A DNA stretch of 64,000 bases from Acidimicrobiia bacterium (GTDB taxonomy: Bacteria > Actinomycetota > Acidimicrobiia > IMCC26256 > PALSA-610): contig JAOSJK010000001.1 of NCBI GenBank assembly GCA_027494135.1, forward strand, positions 723,378 through 787,377. The letters run 5' to 3'. Position 1 is the first letter of the stretch; each line of letters begins with the position of its first letter. Under the pieces are notes generated by a model. It did not search any database, was not told where the DNA came from, and saw only the letters and a program-made list of their open reading frames with translations. This document shows, in pieces, positions 40,020 to 49,563 of this stretch. The translations under genes and the position numbers were made by a program.

Positions 40020-43000
40020 ATGATCGACTTCCTGGAGGTGCTGCGCGAGCGGGTGATCGTGCTCGACGGCGCCGCCGGTACAACCCTCCAGGCGCGCGAC
40101 CTCGGGCCCGACGACTTCGGCGGAGCTCAGTACGAAGGATGCAATGAGCACCTCGTGTCGACGCGCCCCGACGTCGTGGCCGAGATGCATGCCGAGTTCC
40201 TCGAGGTCGGCTGCGACGCCGTCGAGACCAACACCTTCGGCTCGTTCGCGACGGTGCTCGCCGAGTACGGCCTCGCCGACAAGGCCTACGACCTCAGCCG
40301 CCGCGCCGCGGAGATCGCGCGCGAGGTCGCCGGCGACTTCTCCACACCCGACCGGCCCCGCTTCATCGTGGGGTCGGTGGGACCGGGCACGAAGCTCCCC
40401 TCCCTCGGGCACATCCCGTTCGCGACGCTGCGCGACGACTACGAGACCCAGGTGCGAGGCCTCCTCGACGGCGGCATCGACGTGCTCCTCATCGAGACCG
40501 TCTACGACCTGCTCCAGGCGAAGGCCGCGATCGTCGGTGCCCGCCGGGCGTTCTCGGCGCTGGGTCGCGCCGTGCCCCTCATGGTGCAGGTGACGATGGA
40601 GACGACCGGCCGGATGCTCGTCGGATCCGAGATCGGGGCGGCGCTCACCACTCTCGAGGCGATGAGGGCCGACGTGATCGGTCTCAACTGCGCCACCGGT
40701 CCCGAGGAGATGACCGAGCACCTGCGGTACCTCTCTCGGCACGCGCGCACACCGCTCTCTTGTCTCCCCAACGCAGGCCTTCCGTCGGTCGTCGACGGTC
40801 GGACGCACTACGACCTGACCCCGGCGCAGCTCGCCGACGCACAGGAGCGCTTCGTCGGCGATCTCGGCGTCAACATCGTCGGCGGGTGTTGCGGCACGAG
40901 CCCCGAGCACCTGCGCGCCGTCGTAGATCGCGTCTGGGGACGCATGCCCGCCAGACGCGACCCGGAGTCAGAGCCCGGCTGCGCGTCCATCTACAGCCAC
41001 GTCCCGTTCCACCAGGAGCTCGCAGTTCTCACCGTCGGCGAGCGCACGAATGCGAACGGCTCCAAGAAGTTCCGAGAGGCCATGCTCGCCCGCGACTGGG
41101 ATACATGCCTCAACGTCGCACGCGAACAGGTACGCGAAGGCGCCCACGTGCTCGACGTCTGCGTCGACTACGTAGGGCGCGACGGATGCGCCGACATGGA
41201 GGAGATCGCGAGCCGATTCGCGACGCAGGCGTCACTCCCCCTCGTCTTCGACTCGACGGAGCCCGAGGTCATGGAGGTCGGCCTCCGCCACCACGGAGGC
41301 AAGGCGATCCTCAACTCCGCGAACCTCGAGGACGGCGAGGAGGCAGGGGGGCGCTTCGATCGCGTCCTGGGGCTCGCGGCCGAGTACGGGGCCGCTGTCA
41401 TCTGCCTCACGATCGACGAAGACGGCCAGGCCCGCGACGCCGACTGGAAGCTGCGCGTAGCCCACCGGATATACCGGTTGGCGACCGAGAGGTACGCGAT
41501 CGCGCCGACCGATCTCATCTTCGACCCGCTCACGTTCCCACTCGGCGCGGGGAGCGAGGACCTGCGGCGAGACGCCATCGAGACGATCGATGCGATCCGT
41601 CGCATCAAGGCCGAGCTGCCGGGCGCTTCCACGATCCTCGGGCTCTCCAACGTCTCGTTCGGTCTGCGGCCCGCTGCCCGCCACGTGTTGAACAGCGTCT
41701 TCCTGCACGAGTGCGCCGAGGCCGGCCTCGACGCCGCGATAGTGCACGCCGGCCGGATCCTGCCGATGCACCGCATCCCGGAGGAGCACCGGGAGATCGC
41801 TCTCGACCTGATCTACGACCGGCGCCGCGACGGATACGACCCCCTGCACGCGCTCATGGCCCTCTTCGAGGACTCAGACGCGGCCGAGTCGGTCAAGGAT
41901 GACTGGTCCGTGTGGCCGGTCGACGAGCGGCTGCGGCGCCGCGTCGTCGACGGCGAGCGCGACGGCCTGGAGGCAGACCTCGACGAGCAGCTCGCGACCA
42001 GACCGGCGCTGGAGATCGTCAACGAGATCCTCCTCGACGGGATGAAGACCGTAGGAGTGCTCTTCGGCTCGGGCGAGATGCAGCTCCCGTTCGTGCTGCA
42101 GAGCGCGGAGACCATGAAGGCGGCGGTGAAGCATCTCGAGCCCCACATGGAGAAGTCAGCCGCCGGCGACCGCGGCACCCTCGTGCTCGCGACGGTCAAG
42201 GGCGACGTCCACGACATCGGGAAGAACCTCGTCGACATCATCCTGTCGAACAACGGCTACACGGTCCACAACCTCGGCATCAAGGTGGCGGTGTCGGAGA
42301 TGATCGACAAGGCCCTCGAGGTCGACGCCGACGCGATCGGCATGAGCGGGCTGCTCGTGAAGAGCACCCTGATCATGCGCGAGAACCTCGAGGAGCTGAA
42401 CCGCCGGGGGCTCTCACGTCTGCCGGTGATACTCGGCGGTGCCGCCCTCACGCGCTCCTACGTCGAGGGCGAGCTCCGCGAGGTCTACGACGGGCGGGTC
42501 TTCTACGGCAAGGACGCCTTCGAGGGGCTCCACACCGTCGGTGCCCTCGTCGAGGGCGCGCGTTCGGGGACCCTCGACCCCGAGTTCGGGCGCACCCCCG
42601 GAGCGCGGCGTACCTCTGCGAGGCGTTCCGGGCGGGAGCCCGATCTGCTTCCGGCGTCATCGGCCGCCAGATCCGACGTGGCGTCCGACGCGAAGGTCTT
42701 CCCACCTCCGTTCCTCGGCTCCCGCGTGGCGAAGGGCATCGCCCTCGACGACATCGCGCACTACGTCAACGAGACCACGCTCTTCCGGAACCAATGGCAG
42801 TTCCGCCCCGACAAGGCGGCCGGCGAGACCGACGACGACTTCCGGGTACGCATCCGCGGGCTGCTCCGCAGCGAGATCGACAGGGCGAAGTCGGAGGGGC
42901 TGCTCACCCCGGCTGCGGTGTGGGGGTACTTCCCCGTGAACGCCGACGGCGAGGACCTGGTCGTCTGGAGCGACGACGACCGTCGCAGCGAGAAGGTGCG

Positions 43001-43487
43001 GTTCCGGTTCCCGCGCCAGAGAGCAGACCGCCATCTCTGCATCGCCGACTTCTTCAGGTCGGTCGACTCCGGTGAGCAGGACTACGCGGCGTTCCAGATC
43101 GTCACAGTCGGGTCGCTCGCCTCGGAGCGCGAGCAGGAGCTCTTCGCCGCCGACCGCTATCAGGAGTACCTGCTCCTGCACGGTCTCTCCGTGGAGATGG
43201 CGGAGGCGCTCGCCGAGTACTGGCACCGCCGGATCCGCGAGGAGTGGGGCTTCGCAGACGAGGATGGTCCTACCGTTCAGGGGCTCTTCCGCCAGCAGTA
43301 CCGCGGGTCGCGCTACTCCTGGGGCTACCCGGCCTGCCCCGACCTGGAGGACCAGGTGAAGGTCGCCGATCTTCTCGACGCCGGCCGCATCGACGTCTCG
43401 GTGACCGAGGAGTGCCACCTGGTACCGGAGCAGAGCACCTCGGCGATCGTCGTGCCGCACCCGGAGGCGAAGTACTTCGTCGTGTGA
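40020..43487 (+). CDS. metH: Cobalamin-dependent methionine synthase
   Basis: 1155 residues, intact despite its length. The homocysteine domain (1 to ~310) carries its zinc cysteines in LNCATGPEEM and GGCCGTSPEH. The pterin-binding domain has VGERTNANGSKKF. The B12 domain (~640-880) has the cobalamin His in GDVHDIGKNL near residue 730. The C-terminal AdoMet activation domain (~890-1155) includes YRGSRYSWGYPACPDLEDQ. It makes methionine from homocysteine and methyl-tetrahydrofolate. The linker between B12 and activation domains (about 42590-42690) is Arg/Ser-rich and looks less conserved. Confidence 0.96.
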   Translation: MIDFLEVLRERVIVLDGAAGTTLQARDLGPDDFGGAQYEGCNEHLVSTRPDVVAEMHAEFLEVGCDAVETNTFGSFATVLAEYGLADKAYDLSRRAAEIAREVAGDFSTPDRPRFIVGSVGPGTKLPSLGHIPFATLRDDYETQVRGLLDGGIDVLLIETVYDLLQAKAAIVGARRAFSALGRAVPLMVQVTMETTGRMLVGSEIGAALTTLEAMRADVIGLNCATGPEEMTEHLRYLSRHARTPLSCLPNAGLPSVVDGRTHYDLTPAQLADAQERFVGDLGVNIVGGCCGTSPEHLRAVVDRVWGRMPARRDPESEPGCASIYSHVPFHQELAVLTVGERTNANGSKKFREAMLARDWDTCLNVAREQVREGAHVLDVCVDYVGRDGCADMEEIASRFATQASLPLVFDSTEPEVMEVGLRHHGGKAILNSANLEDGEEAGGRFDRVLGLAAEYGAAVICLTIDEDGQARDADWKLRVAHRIYRLATERYAIAPTDLIFDPLTFPLGAGSEDLRRDAIETIDAIRRIKAELPGASTILGLSNVSFGLRPAARHVLNSVFLHECAEAGLDAAIVHAGRILPMHRIPEEHREIALDLIYDRRRDGYDPLHALMALFEDSDAAESVKDDWSVWPVDERLRRRVVDGERDGLEADLDEQLATRPALEIVNEILLDGMKTVGVLFGSGEMQLPFVLQSAETMKAAVKHLEPHMEKSAAGDRGTLVLATVKGDVHDIGKNLVDIILSNNGYTVHNLGIKVAVSEMIDKALEVDADAIGMSGLLVKSTLIMRENLEELNRRGLSRLPVILGGAALTRSYVEGELREVYDGRVFYGKDAFEGLHTVGALVEGARSGTLDPEFGRTPGARRTSARRSGREPDLLPASSAARSDVASDAKVFPPPFLGSRVAKGIALDDIAHYVNETTLFRNQWQFRPDKAAGETDDDFRVRIRGLLRSEIDRAKSEGLLTPAAVWGYFPVNADGEDLVVWSDDDRRSEKVRFRFPRQRADRHLCIADFFRSVDSGEQDYAAFQIVTVGSLASEREQELFAADRYQEYLLLHGLSVEMAEALAEYWHRRIREEWGFADEDGPTVQGLFRQQYRGSRYSWGYPACPDLEDQVKVADLLDAGRIDVSVTEECHLVPEQSTSAIVVPHPEAKYFVV

Positions 43488-43494
43488 GCCGCCA

Positions 43495-44361
43495 CTACGG
43501 CGCGAGCGCCGCACGCGCCACGAGATCGCTCCCCAGGCCCGTGAGGATCGCGAGGTAGAGGAGCCCGGTGGCCGCCATCACCGCCGAGTACGCCCGCTCG
43601 CGCAGCGCCAGCCAGGCCGCCCCTATGAGCAGCGGGGTCGAGACCGCGACGAGGACCCAGGCCCAGCCGAGCAGGCCGCCGAAGCCGTCGTCGACCCCCC
43701 CGCCGATCACCTGCACCATCCCGGTCGGCCACACGAAGGCGGCAACGGCGGGCACCCACAGTGCGGCGGCCAGCGCAACCATCTCGCGCAGCGGATCGCG
43801 GCGCAGCCCGGGCTGCACCAGGTACCAGTGACCGAGCAGCATCGCGTCGATCAGCGCTCCGGAGAACGCGGCTCCTGCCACAAGGCGCGCAGCGGCCGTG
43901 CCGAACGGTCCACCCGCGAGTGAGGCGGCGCCGAGGAGGCCCACGAAGCCACCGACCGGTGCGACCAGGTCGAGGAGCGGCGGAAACTCCGAGCGCGGCG
44001 CCTCCTCTGCCGGCGGCGGCGACTCCGGCTCGCCGGCGGCGAGCATCGCCCGCACCCGCGCCCGGCGACGGGAGCGCTCGACGCTCTGCACGCGCACGCC
44101 CTGCGATCTCCTCGCCACCGACACCGCGAAGCGCGACCACGGCACCCACCGTGCAGACCGCTGCTCCCGCGAGCGCGAGCGCGCCGCGGCACCGTCGCGC
44201 GAGGCGAAGAGCACCGCAGAAGACAGCGCCATCGCCCCGAAGACGCTCCGCAGGAGCCAGCCGTAGCCGAGGCCGACCTCGCGGCGACGCGTCGTGATCC
44301 ACCCTCCGAGGAGCCCACCGGCCGCCCACTGCAGCAGCACCGTCGCGCCGTCGAGCTTCAC
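43495..44361 (-). CDS. Multi-pass membrane protein, function unknown
   Basis: A 288-residue frame starting at GTG 44361. Two hydrophobic segments occur in the first 55 residues, then a cytoplasmic Arg-rich stretch ([16 protein letters not shown]), then about five helices in the last 160 residues, including LIDAMLLGHWYLVQPGLRRDPL and VWPTGMVQVIGGG. The GHWYLVQP-type segment looks conserved, but I cannot name a family. Convergent with metH (7-base gap) and upstream of nothing obvious. No enzymatic motif seen. Confidence 0.65.
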   Translation of the reverse strand: MKLDGATVLLQWAAGGLLGGWITTRRREVGLGYGWLLRSVFGAMALSSAVLFASRDGAAARSRSREQRSARWVPWSRFAVSVARRSQGVRVQSVERSRRRARVRAMLAAGEPESPPPAEEAPRSEFPPLLDLVAPVGGFVGLLGAASLAGGPFGTAAARLVAGAAFSGALIDAMLLGHWYLVQPGLRRDPLREMVALAAALWVPAVAAFVWPTGMVQVIGGGVDDGFGGLLGWAWVLVAVSTPLLIGAAWLALRERAYSAVMAATGLLYLAILTGLGSDLVARAALAP

Positions 44362-44391
44362 CGCGCCGCGGTCATCGGCGCGCCACGACGC

Positions 44392-44955
44392 TCAGGAGCC
44401 GGCCGGCGGGCTGCTCCAGCCGGCGAGACCGTCGATGCTCGTCGCGTTCTTGCGATGGCGGTAGCCCTCCATCGCCGGCTCACCGCCCTTGCGCTCGACC
44501 CACTGGGCGATCTCGTCGCGCTCCGCCACTAGCTGCATTCGGGGGACGCCGAATCCGCACGACGTCGATACGCGGTCGATCTCGACATCGATCACCGCCC
44601 TACGCCCCGGCATCTCGGGGAAGTGCGCAGCGAGATCGTCGAACGCGGCACTGCCGATCGGGTGCGCAGTCCCCCGACCGTGCAGGCGGACGATCTTCGA
44701 CTTGCCTTCGAAGGAGCAGAACATGAAGGTGATGCGGCCGTTCTCGCGGAGATGCGCGATCGTCTCGATGCCGCTGCCGGTGAGGTCGAGGTAGGCGACG
44801 CGCCGGGCGCCGAGGATCACGAGCGTGTCGCGGCCCTTCGGCGACACGTTCACGTGTCCGCCGGGACCGGCCGGTGCCGTCGCCACGAAGAAGAGGTGCT
44901 GCGCGCGGATGAAGTCCGCGAGCTTCTCGGAGATCTCCGGGTGCTCCTGGCCCAT
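44392..44955 (-). CDS. Pyridoxamine 5'-phosphate oxidase-fold protein
   Basis: An intact 187-residue protein with the split-barrel flavin-binding fold: an N-terminal helix, FVATAPAGPGGHVNVSPKG, VAYLDLTGSGIETIAHLRENGRI, FEGKSKIVRLHGRG, and a C-terminal RMQLVAERDEI. The VNVSPKG and SGIETIAHL segments are typical of actinobacterial members, which use FMN or F420 (family knowledge); the cofactor cannot be fixed from sequence. No partner gene. It reads in the same direction as the lipoate genes but is separated from them. Confidence 0.82.
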   Translation of the reverse strand: MGQEHPEISEKLADFIRAQHLFFVATAPAGPGGHVNVSPKGRDTLVILGARRVAYLDLTGSGIETIAHLRENGRITFMFCSFEGKSKIVRLHGRGTAHPIGSAAFDDLAAHFPEMPGRRAVIDVEIDRVSTSCGFGVPRMQLVAERDEIAQWVERKGGEPAMEGYRHRKNATSIDGLAGWSSPPAGS

Positions 44956-44992
44956 GCGGTGATTCTCGCAGAGACGGAGCGCCGGCCCGGCG

Positions 44993-45861
44993 TCAGCCGG
45001 CGCGCACGGCCGGAGAGCTCACGCGTGCTCCTCGGCCGGCCACGGCCTGCGCACCGCGGCGAGCGTGGTACGAGGAGCGGACCAGGGGCCCCGCCTCGAC
45101 GTGCGCGAACCCGAGGCGCTCGCCGTGCTCGGCCAGCGCCGCCAGCTCCGACGGATCCCACCAACGCGCCACCGGCATGTGCCGGGCGGACGGCTGCAGA
45201 TACTGCCCTATCGTCAGGATGTCGACCCCTACCCCGGACAGGTCGGCCATCGCGGCATGCACCTCGCCCTCTGTCTCACCCAACCCGACCATGATCCCGG
45301 ACTTGGTGACCATCCCCGACTCCTTCGCGCGCGCGAGCAAGGCGAGCGACCGTGCGTACGACGCCGACGGACGCGCCGCACGTTGCAGGCGCGCCACCGT
45401 CTCCAGGTTGTGACCGAGCACGTCGGGAGCAGCGTCGGTGATCGTCGCGAGCGCTTCCGCGTCACCGTGGCAGTCGGAGATGAGCACCTCGACTCCGGTG
45501 CCCGGGCTCGCCTCGCGGATAGCTCCGATCGTCGCGGCGAATGCCGCGGCGCCGCCGTCGGGGAGGTCGTCACGCGCTACGCAGGTGACCACGGCGTGGG
45601 CGAGGCCCAGCCGCCGAACCGCGTCGCCAACGCGTCGCGGCTCCTCCGCGTCGACAGCGACCGGCCTTCGCGTGTCGACCAGGCAGAAGCCGCATGACCG
45701 CGTGCAACGGTCGCCCAGGATCATGAATGTCGCGGTGCGGTCGCTCCAGCACTCGTAGATGTTGGGGCAGCCCGCTTCCTGGCAGACGGTGTTCAGAGAG
45801 AGACTCTCCGCCAGCCCCTCACCTCGCGAAAGCCTTCGTCGTAGCGCGCCCGCACCCGCAT
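44993..45861 (-). CDS. lipA: Lipoyl synthase (one frameshift; N-terminus in frame with lipB)
   Basis: Radical-SAM enzyme inserting two sulfurs into octanoyl groups. NTVCQEAGCPNIYECW gives the auxiliary cluster cysteines and CTRSCGFCLVD the radical-SAM CxxxCxxC. TIGQYLQPSARHMPV and the later RSSYHA are conserved. The true N-terminus RRPEWMRVRARYDEGFREVRG is in the frame of the upstream lipB. One G missing near 45812 (GTGAGGGGCTGG) restores REVRGLAESLSLNT. The only in-frame start after lipB is ATG 45861, which would cut the conserved TPLERRPEW, so a LipB-LipA fusion is possible. Confidence 0.88.
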
Positions 45862-46599
45862 CCACTCCGGTCGCCTCTCGAGCGGGGTGTGCGCGGTCCC
45901 ACGCCTGTAATCACCCGCACTACCGTCCCATGCGACGTCGGCGCGCTCGACGTCGGTGTGGCCGAAGATCGCGGCGAACTCCTCTACTACCCGATCCACC
46001 ACTGCATGCATCTCGACCGGGGCTCCCAGCAGCCGGGCCAACGAAGTGACGCCCTTGTCGCGGATCCCGCAGGGGACGATGTTCCCGAACATGGCGAGAT
46101 CGGGATCGACGTTGAGGGCGAATCCGTGTCTCGTCCGCCCCTGCGCGACGCGCACGCCTATCGCAGCGATCTTCTCGTCGCCGACCCAGACTCCCGTGTA
46201 TCCCGGCGACCGGCCGGCGCTCACGCCGAATCCGAGCAGCGTGCGGATCAGAACGTCTTCCAGAAGCCTGACATACGCGACCACGTCGCGTTGACCGGCG
46301 CGCCACTCCGAGAGTGAGACGATCGGGTACCCCACGAGCTGGCCGGGCCCGTGGTAGGTGACATCGCCTCCCCGGTCGGCATGTACCAGGTCGGCACCGA
46401 CTGACGCGGGCGGCACGAGCACGTTCTCCAACGACGCCCGCGACCCGAGCGTGTAGACGTGCGGGTGCTCCAGGAGCAGCAGGTAGTCGTCGGAGCTCCG
46501 GCTGTGCAGCGATCTCTGGAGGGCGTCGGCCTCGCCGAACGTCACGCGCCCGAGCCATCGCGCCCTGAGCCGATTCGCAGTCGTGCCCGACCCGGTCAC
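45793..46599 (-). CDS. lipB: Lipoyl(octanoyl) transferase, running in frame into lipA
   Basis: Starts at GTG 46599, overlapping the E2 stop. Octanoyltransferase motifs: LLLLEHPHVYTLGSR, RGGDVTYHGPGQLVGYPI, and the catalytic Lys/Cys region IAAIGVRV..HGFALNVDPDL and GIRDKGVTSL. The transferase domain should end near residue 215 (FGHTDVERADVAW), but no stop follows. The frame reads on through the LipA N-terminus (TPLERRPEW) to a stop at 45793 that is created by the lipA indel. With that indel corrected, lipB and lipA form one open frame of about 535 codons. Confidence 0.88.
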   Translation of the reverse strand: MTGSGTTANRLRARWLGRVTFGEADALQRSLHSRSSDDYLLLLEHPHVYTLGSRASLENVLVPPASVGADLVHADRGGDVTYHGPGQLVGYPIVSLSEWRAGQRDVVAYVRLLEDVLIRTLLGFGVSAGRSPGYTGVWVGDEKIAAIGVRVAQGRTRHGFALNVDPDLAMFGNIVPCGIRDKGVTSLARLLGAPVEMHAVVDRVVEEFAAIFGHTDVERADVAWDGSAGDYRRGTAHTPLERRPEWMRVRARYDEGFREVRGWRRVSL

Positions 46600-47870
46600 G
46601 CGATCTCGGAGGCCCAGTCGCGTGTCTCCATCACATCCCTGATGGAGCCGAGGAACGCCGTCGCGTCGCGCCGTCGAACGCGCGGTGGTCCCACGCGAGC
46701 GCGAGGTGGCCTACGTGGTGCACGGCGATGGCGTCCTCACCGCCCGGCCCCGCCACCACGACCGGCGACTTGACCACGGCGCCCAGGGAGAGCACCGCCA
46801 CCTGCGGCTGCTCGATCACCGGCAGGGTCAGCATCGCTCCCGACCCGCTCATGTCGGTGACGGTGAAGGTTGCGCCCTCCACCTCGTCGGGTCCCAGTGC
46901 GCCGGATCTCGCACGCTCTGCGACGTCGTCGAGCGCGACAGCGACGAGACGGAGGCGCATGCCGTCGACACCGTGCAGCACCGGCGCAACTGTGCCGTCG
47001 TCGTCGAGATCGATCGCGACTGCCAGGTTGAGCTCGCGGTGCACGACGAGTGAGTCGTCCACGACGCTCGCGTTGACATGCGGGTAGTCGCGGGAGACGT
47101 CGCACCACGCCCGCACGACGAACGGCAGGTACCCGAGGTCGAAGCCCTCCACAGCGCGCCACTCCGGGGCGTGGCGCTGCGGACCCCCTCGAGTGCCTCG
47201 AGGTCGATCTCCACCGACGTGTAGACGTGCGGGCTCGTCGCCTTGGAGCGGATCGCCGCCGCCGCGGCCCTCTTCCTGGCCTCGTCGAACTGGATGGTGC
47301 GATCAGCGACGCTCCCTGCGACGGCCGCGGCCGGCGCCCGCTCGGGCGCTGATCTGCTCACGCTGACCGCTGCCTCCACGTCGGCACGCGTCACGCGCCC
47401 GCCTGCACCACTCCCACGGATCGAGGCCGGGTCGATGCCGGCCTCCGCGACGAGTCGCCGGACGATCGGCGACGTGAAGAGCCGTCCTTCCTGCGGCGCG
47501 GGCGGCGGTGCGGGCTCGGTGGGCGCGGGGGCGGGGGCTCGGCGGGGGGTGGGGGCTCGGCGGGGGCGGGGGCTCGGCGGGGGCGGGGGCTCGGCGGGGG
47601 TGGGGGCTCGGCGGGGGCCGCCGCAACAGCCTCCGCGGTCTCCGCCGACACGACTGCGAGGCGCACACCCACCGAGACCGTCTCACCCTCGGCGACGAGG
47701 ATCTCCGCGACGAGGCCGGAGACCGGCGACGGCACCTCGGAATCGACCTTGTCGGTGGAGACCTCGAAGAGGGGCTCGTCCTCCTCGACGCTCTCGCCGA
47801 CCCGCTTGAACCAGCGCGTGATCGTGCCCTCTGTGATGGTCTCGCCCAGCTGCGGCATGGTGACGTCCAT
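46596..47870 (-). CDS. 2-oxoacid dehydrogenase E2 (dihydrolipoamide acyltransferase), several frameshifts
   Basis: Lipoyl domain from ATG 47870 (MPQLGETITEGTI, lipoyl-Lys in STDKVDSEV). A Pro/Ala/Glu linker is encoded by a 17-18-bp tandem repeat. Then come the E1/E3-binding domain (TSPIVRRLVAEAGIDPASIRGSG) and the catalytic domain, with YTSVEIDLEALE and the active site DHRAFDGA. Breaks fall in the linker (47510-47630), near 47390, 47165 and 46680. Without E1 in the window I cannot say whether it serves pyruvate, 2-oxoglutarate or branched-chain oxoacids. Follows the E3 gene and precedes lipB and lipA: one lipoate-centred operon. Confidence 0.85.
47530..47625 (-). repeat. 17-18-bp tandem repeat coding the E2 linker
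   Basis: CTCGGCG recurs at 47538, 47556, 47573, 47590 and 47607, spacings 18, 17, 17 and 17, each embedded in runs of five or six G. An 18-bp unit would encode PAEPPP-like hexapeptides; the 17-bp units break the frame. Confidence 0.8.
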
Positions 47871-47890
47871 CGAACCCCCTGTCGGGCCGG

Positions 47891-49287
47891 TCACCCGTGC
47901 AGGGTACGCCCGGCGAGCGCCATCGCGGACTCGCCGATCAGCTCCGAGAGCGTCGGGTGCGCGTGTACCAGCGCCGCGAGGTCGGCGGCGCTGGCCTCCC
48001 AGTTGACGGCGAGGTAGCCCTCGGCGATCAGCTCGGTCGCCCACGGCCCGGCGATGTGCACACCCAGCAGCGGTCCGTCCTTCTCGGCGACGAGCTTCAC
48101 GAGTCCCTCGGTCTCGCCGATCACGAGAGCTCGGCTGTTGCCGGCGAAGCGGTGGACCGAGGTCTCGACCTCCAGGCCCCGCCCCCGCGCCTGCTCCTCG
48201 GTGAGGCCGCAGAACGCGACCTCCGGACGGCAGTAGATGCCCCAGGGGACCTTCTCGTAGTCGATCGGCACCGGGTCCTCTCCGAGCATCGTCCCCACGG
48301 CGAGGATCGCCTCGGCGAACGCGACGTGTGCGAGCTGCGGGGTGGCCACCACGTCGCCGACTGCGTAGACGCCCGGCACCGAGGTGCGCATCTGCCCATC
48401 GACCTCTACGTATCCGCGACCGTCGAGATCGATACCTGACTCGGCCAACCCGGCGCCATCGGTCCGCGGCCGCCGGCCGACACTCACCACGACGCTGTCG
48501 ACTATCACGCGCCCCTCACCGTCTGCGCCCTCGTACCGCAGGGCGACGTCGGAGCTGCCGCGGTCGAGGCCGACGACCGTCGCGCCGACGTTGACGGCGA
48601 TACCGCGCTTCTGGAACGACCGGGCCACTACCTGTGCAACCTGGGCGTCGGCACCGGTGAGGATCCGAGGAAGCACCTCGACCACCGTCACCTCGGAGCC
48701 GAAGTCGCCCAGGAGAGACGCGAACTCGCAGCCGATCGCGCCTCCGCCCACCACGGCGACGCGAGGCGGTACCGCCGTCATCTCCAGGACGTGGTCCGAC
48801 GACAGGACACGCTCGCCGTCGAAGTCGAGCCCGGTCAGGGCCCTCGGCTCCGAGCCCGTCGCGATCAAGACGTGCGCGCCGGTGACCTCGGTGCCGTCGT
48901 CGAGCCGCACCACCCGCCCGAGCCCGTCCACGAGCGCGCCGCGCCCCTCCAGAACGGTCGTCTTGCGTCCCCGGAGCAGTTGCTCCAGCCCTCCCGTGAG
49001 CCGATCGACGATGCTCTGCTTCCGCTCCTGGGCCGCGGCCAGGTCGAGCGAGGGCGGGCCCGCCACGACACCGAACTCGGCCGCTCCCGACACCGTCCTG
49101 AGGACCTCGGCCGTCTGCAGCATCTCCTTGGCGGGAATGCAGCCCCGGTGCAGGCAGGTCCCTCCGACCCGCCGGTCCTCGACCAGGGCGACCCTGAGGC
49201 CCGCGGAACCGGCTGCGAGGGCGGCCCCGTAGCCCCCGGCCCTCCACCGATGACGACGAGATCGAAGTCCTGTGTCGTGGGAATCAC
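47891..49287 (-). CDS. lpd: Dihydrolipoamide dehydrogenase (E3), one frameshift
   Basis: About 466 residues starting at GTG 49287 (MIPTTQDFDLVVIGGGPG). FAD-binding GGGPGGYGAALAAGSAG is restored by adding one G near 49228. The redox pair is in GGTCLHRGCIP, the NAD site in VVGGGAIGCEFASLL, the second FAD contact in YAVGDVVATPQLAH, and the catalytic His-Glu in HAHPTLSELIGE. It reoxidises the lipoyl arm of E2, encoded 21 bases downstream. First full gene of the E3-E2-lipB-lipA group. Confidence 0.92.
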
Positions 49288-49312
49288 CCCTCCGGTCGCG
49301 CGGGCATGCGGA

Positions 49313-49405
49313 TCACCGCGTCGCTATCGCGACTTGGACCGCGAATGCCAGCAGTATCAGGAGCCCGGTCGCTGCCGAGAGGATCAGCAGCGTACGTGTC
49401 TTCAC
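49313..49405 (-). CDS. Tiny single-helix membrane peptide upstream of lpd
   Basis: A 30-residue frame from GTG 49405 with GGAGGA just upstream. It reads MKTRTLLILSAATGLLILL, then AFAVQVAIATR: a basic start, one ~23-residue hydrophobic helix and a basic end, the form of a membrane-inserted small protein. It ends 25 bases before the lpd start on the same strand. Function unknown; it could regulate or localise the dehydrogenase complex (speculation) or be a leader peptide. Confidence 0.5.
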   Translation of the reverse strand: MKTRTLLILSAATGLLILLAFAVQVAIATR

Positions 49406-49563
49406 AGTCCTCCGATCCTATGGCGCCCGTGGTCACGGATCCCGTTCACGCGTCCTCTCTGTTGCCTCACCGCAAGCGGGCCCATCGGCTCCTATACGAT
49501 GAAGCCTCCCGGGCCGAGAGCGAACCGACCCCGTCCGCACCCCCGTCTCCCAAGGATCTCCGA

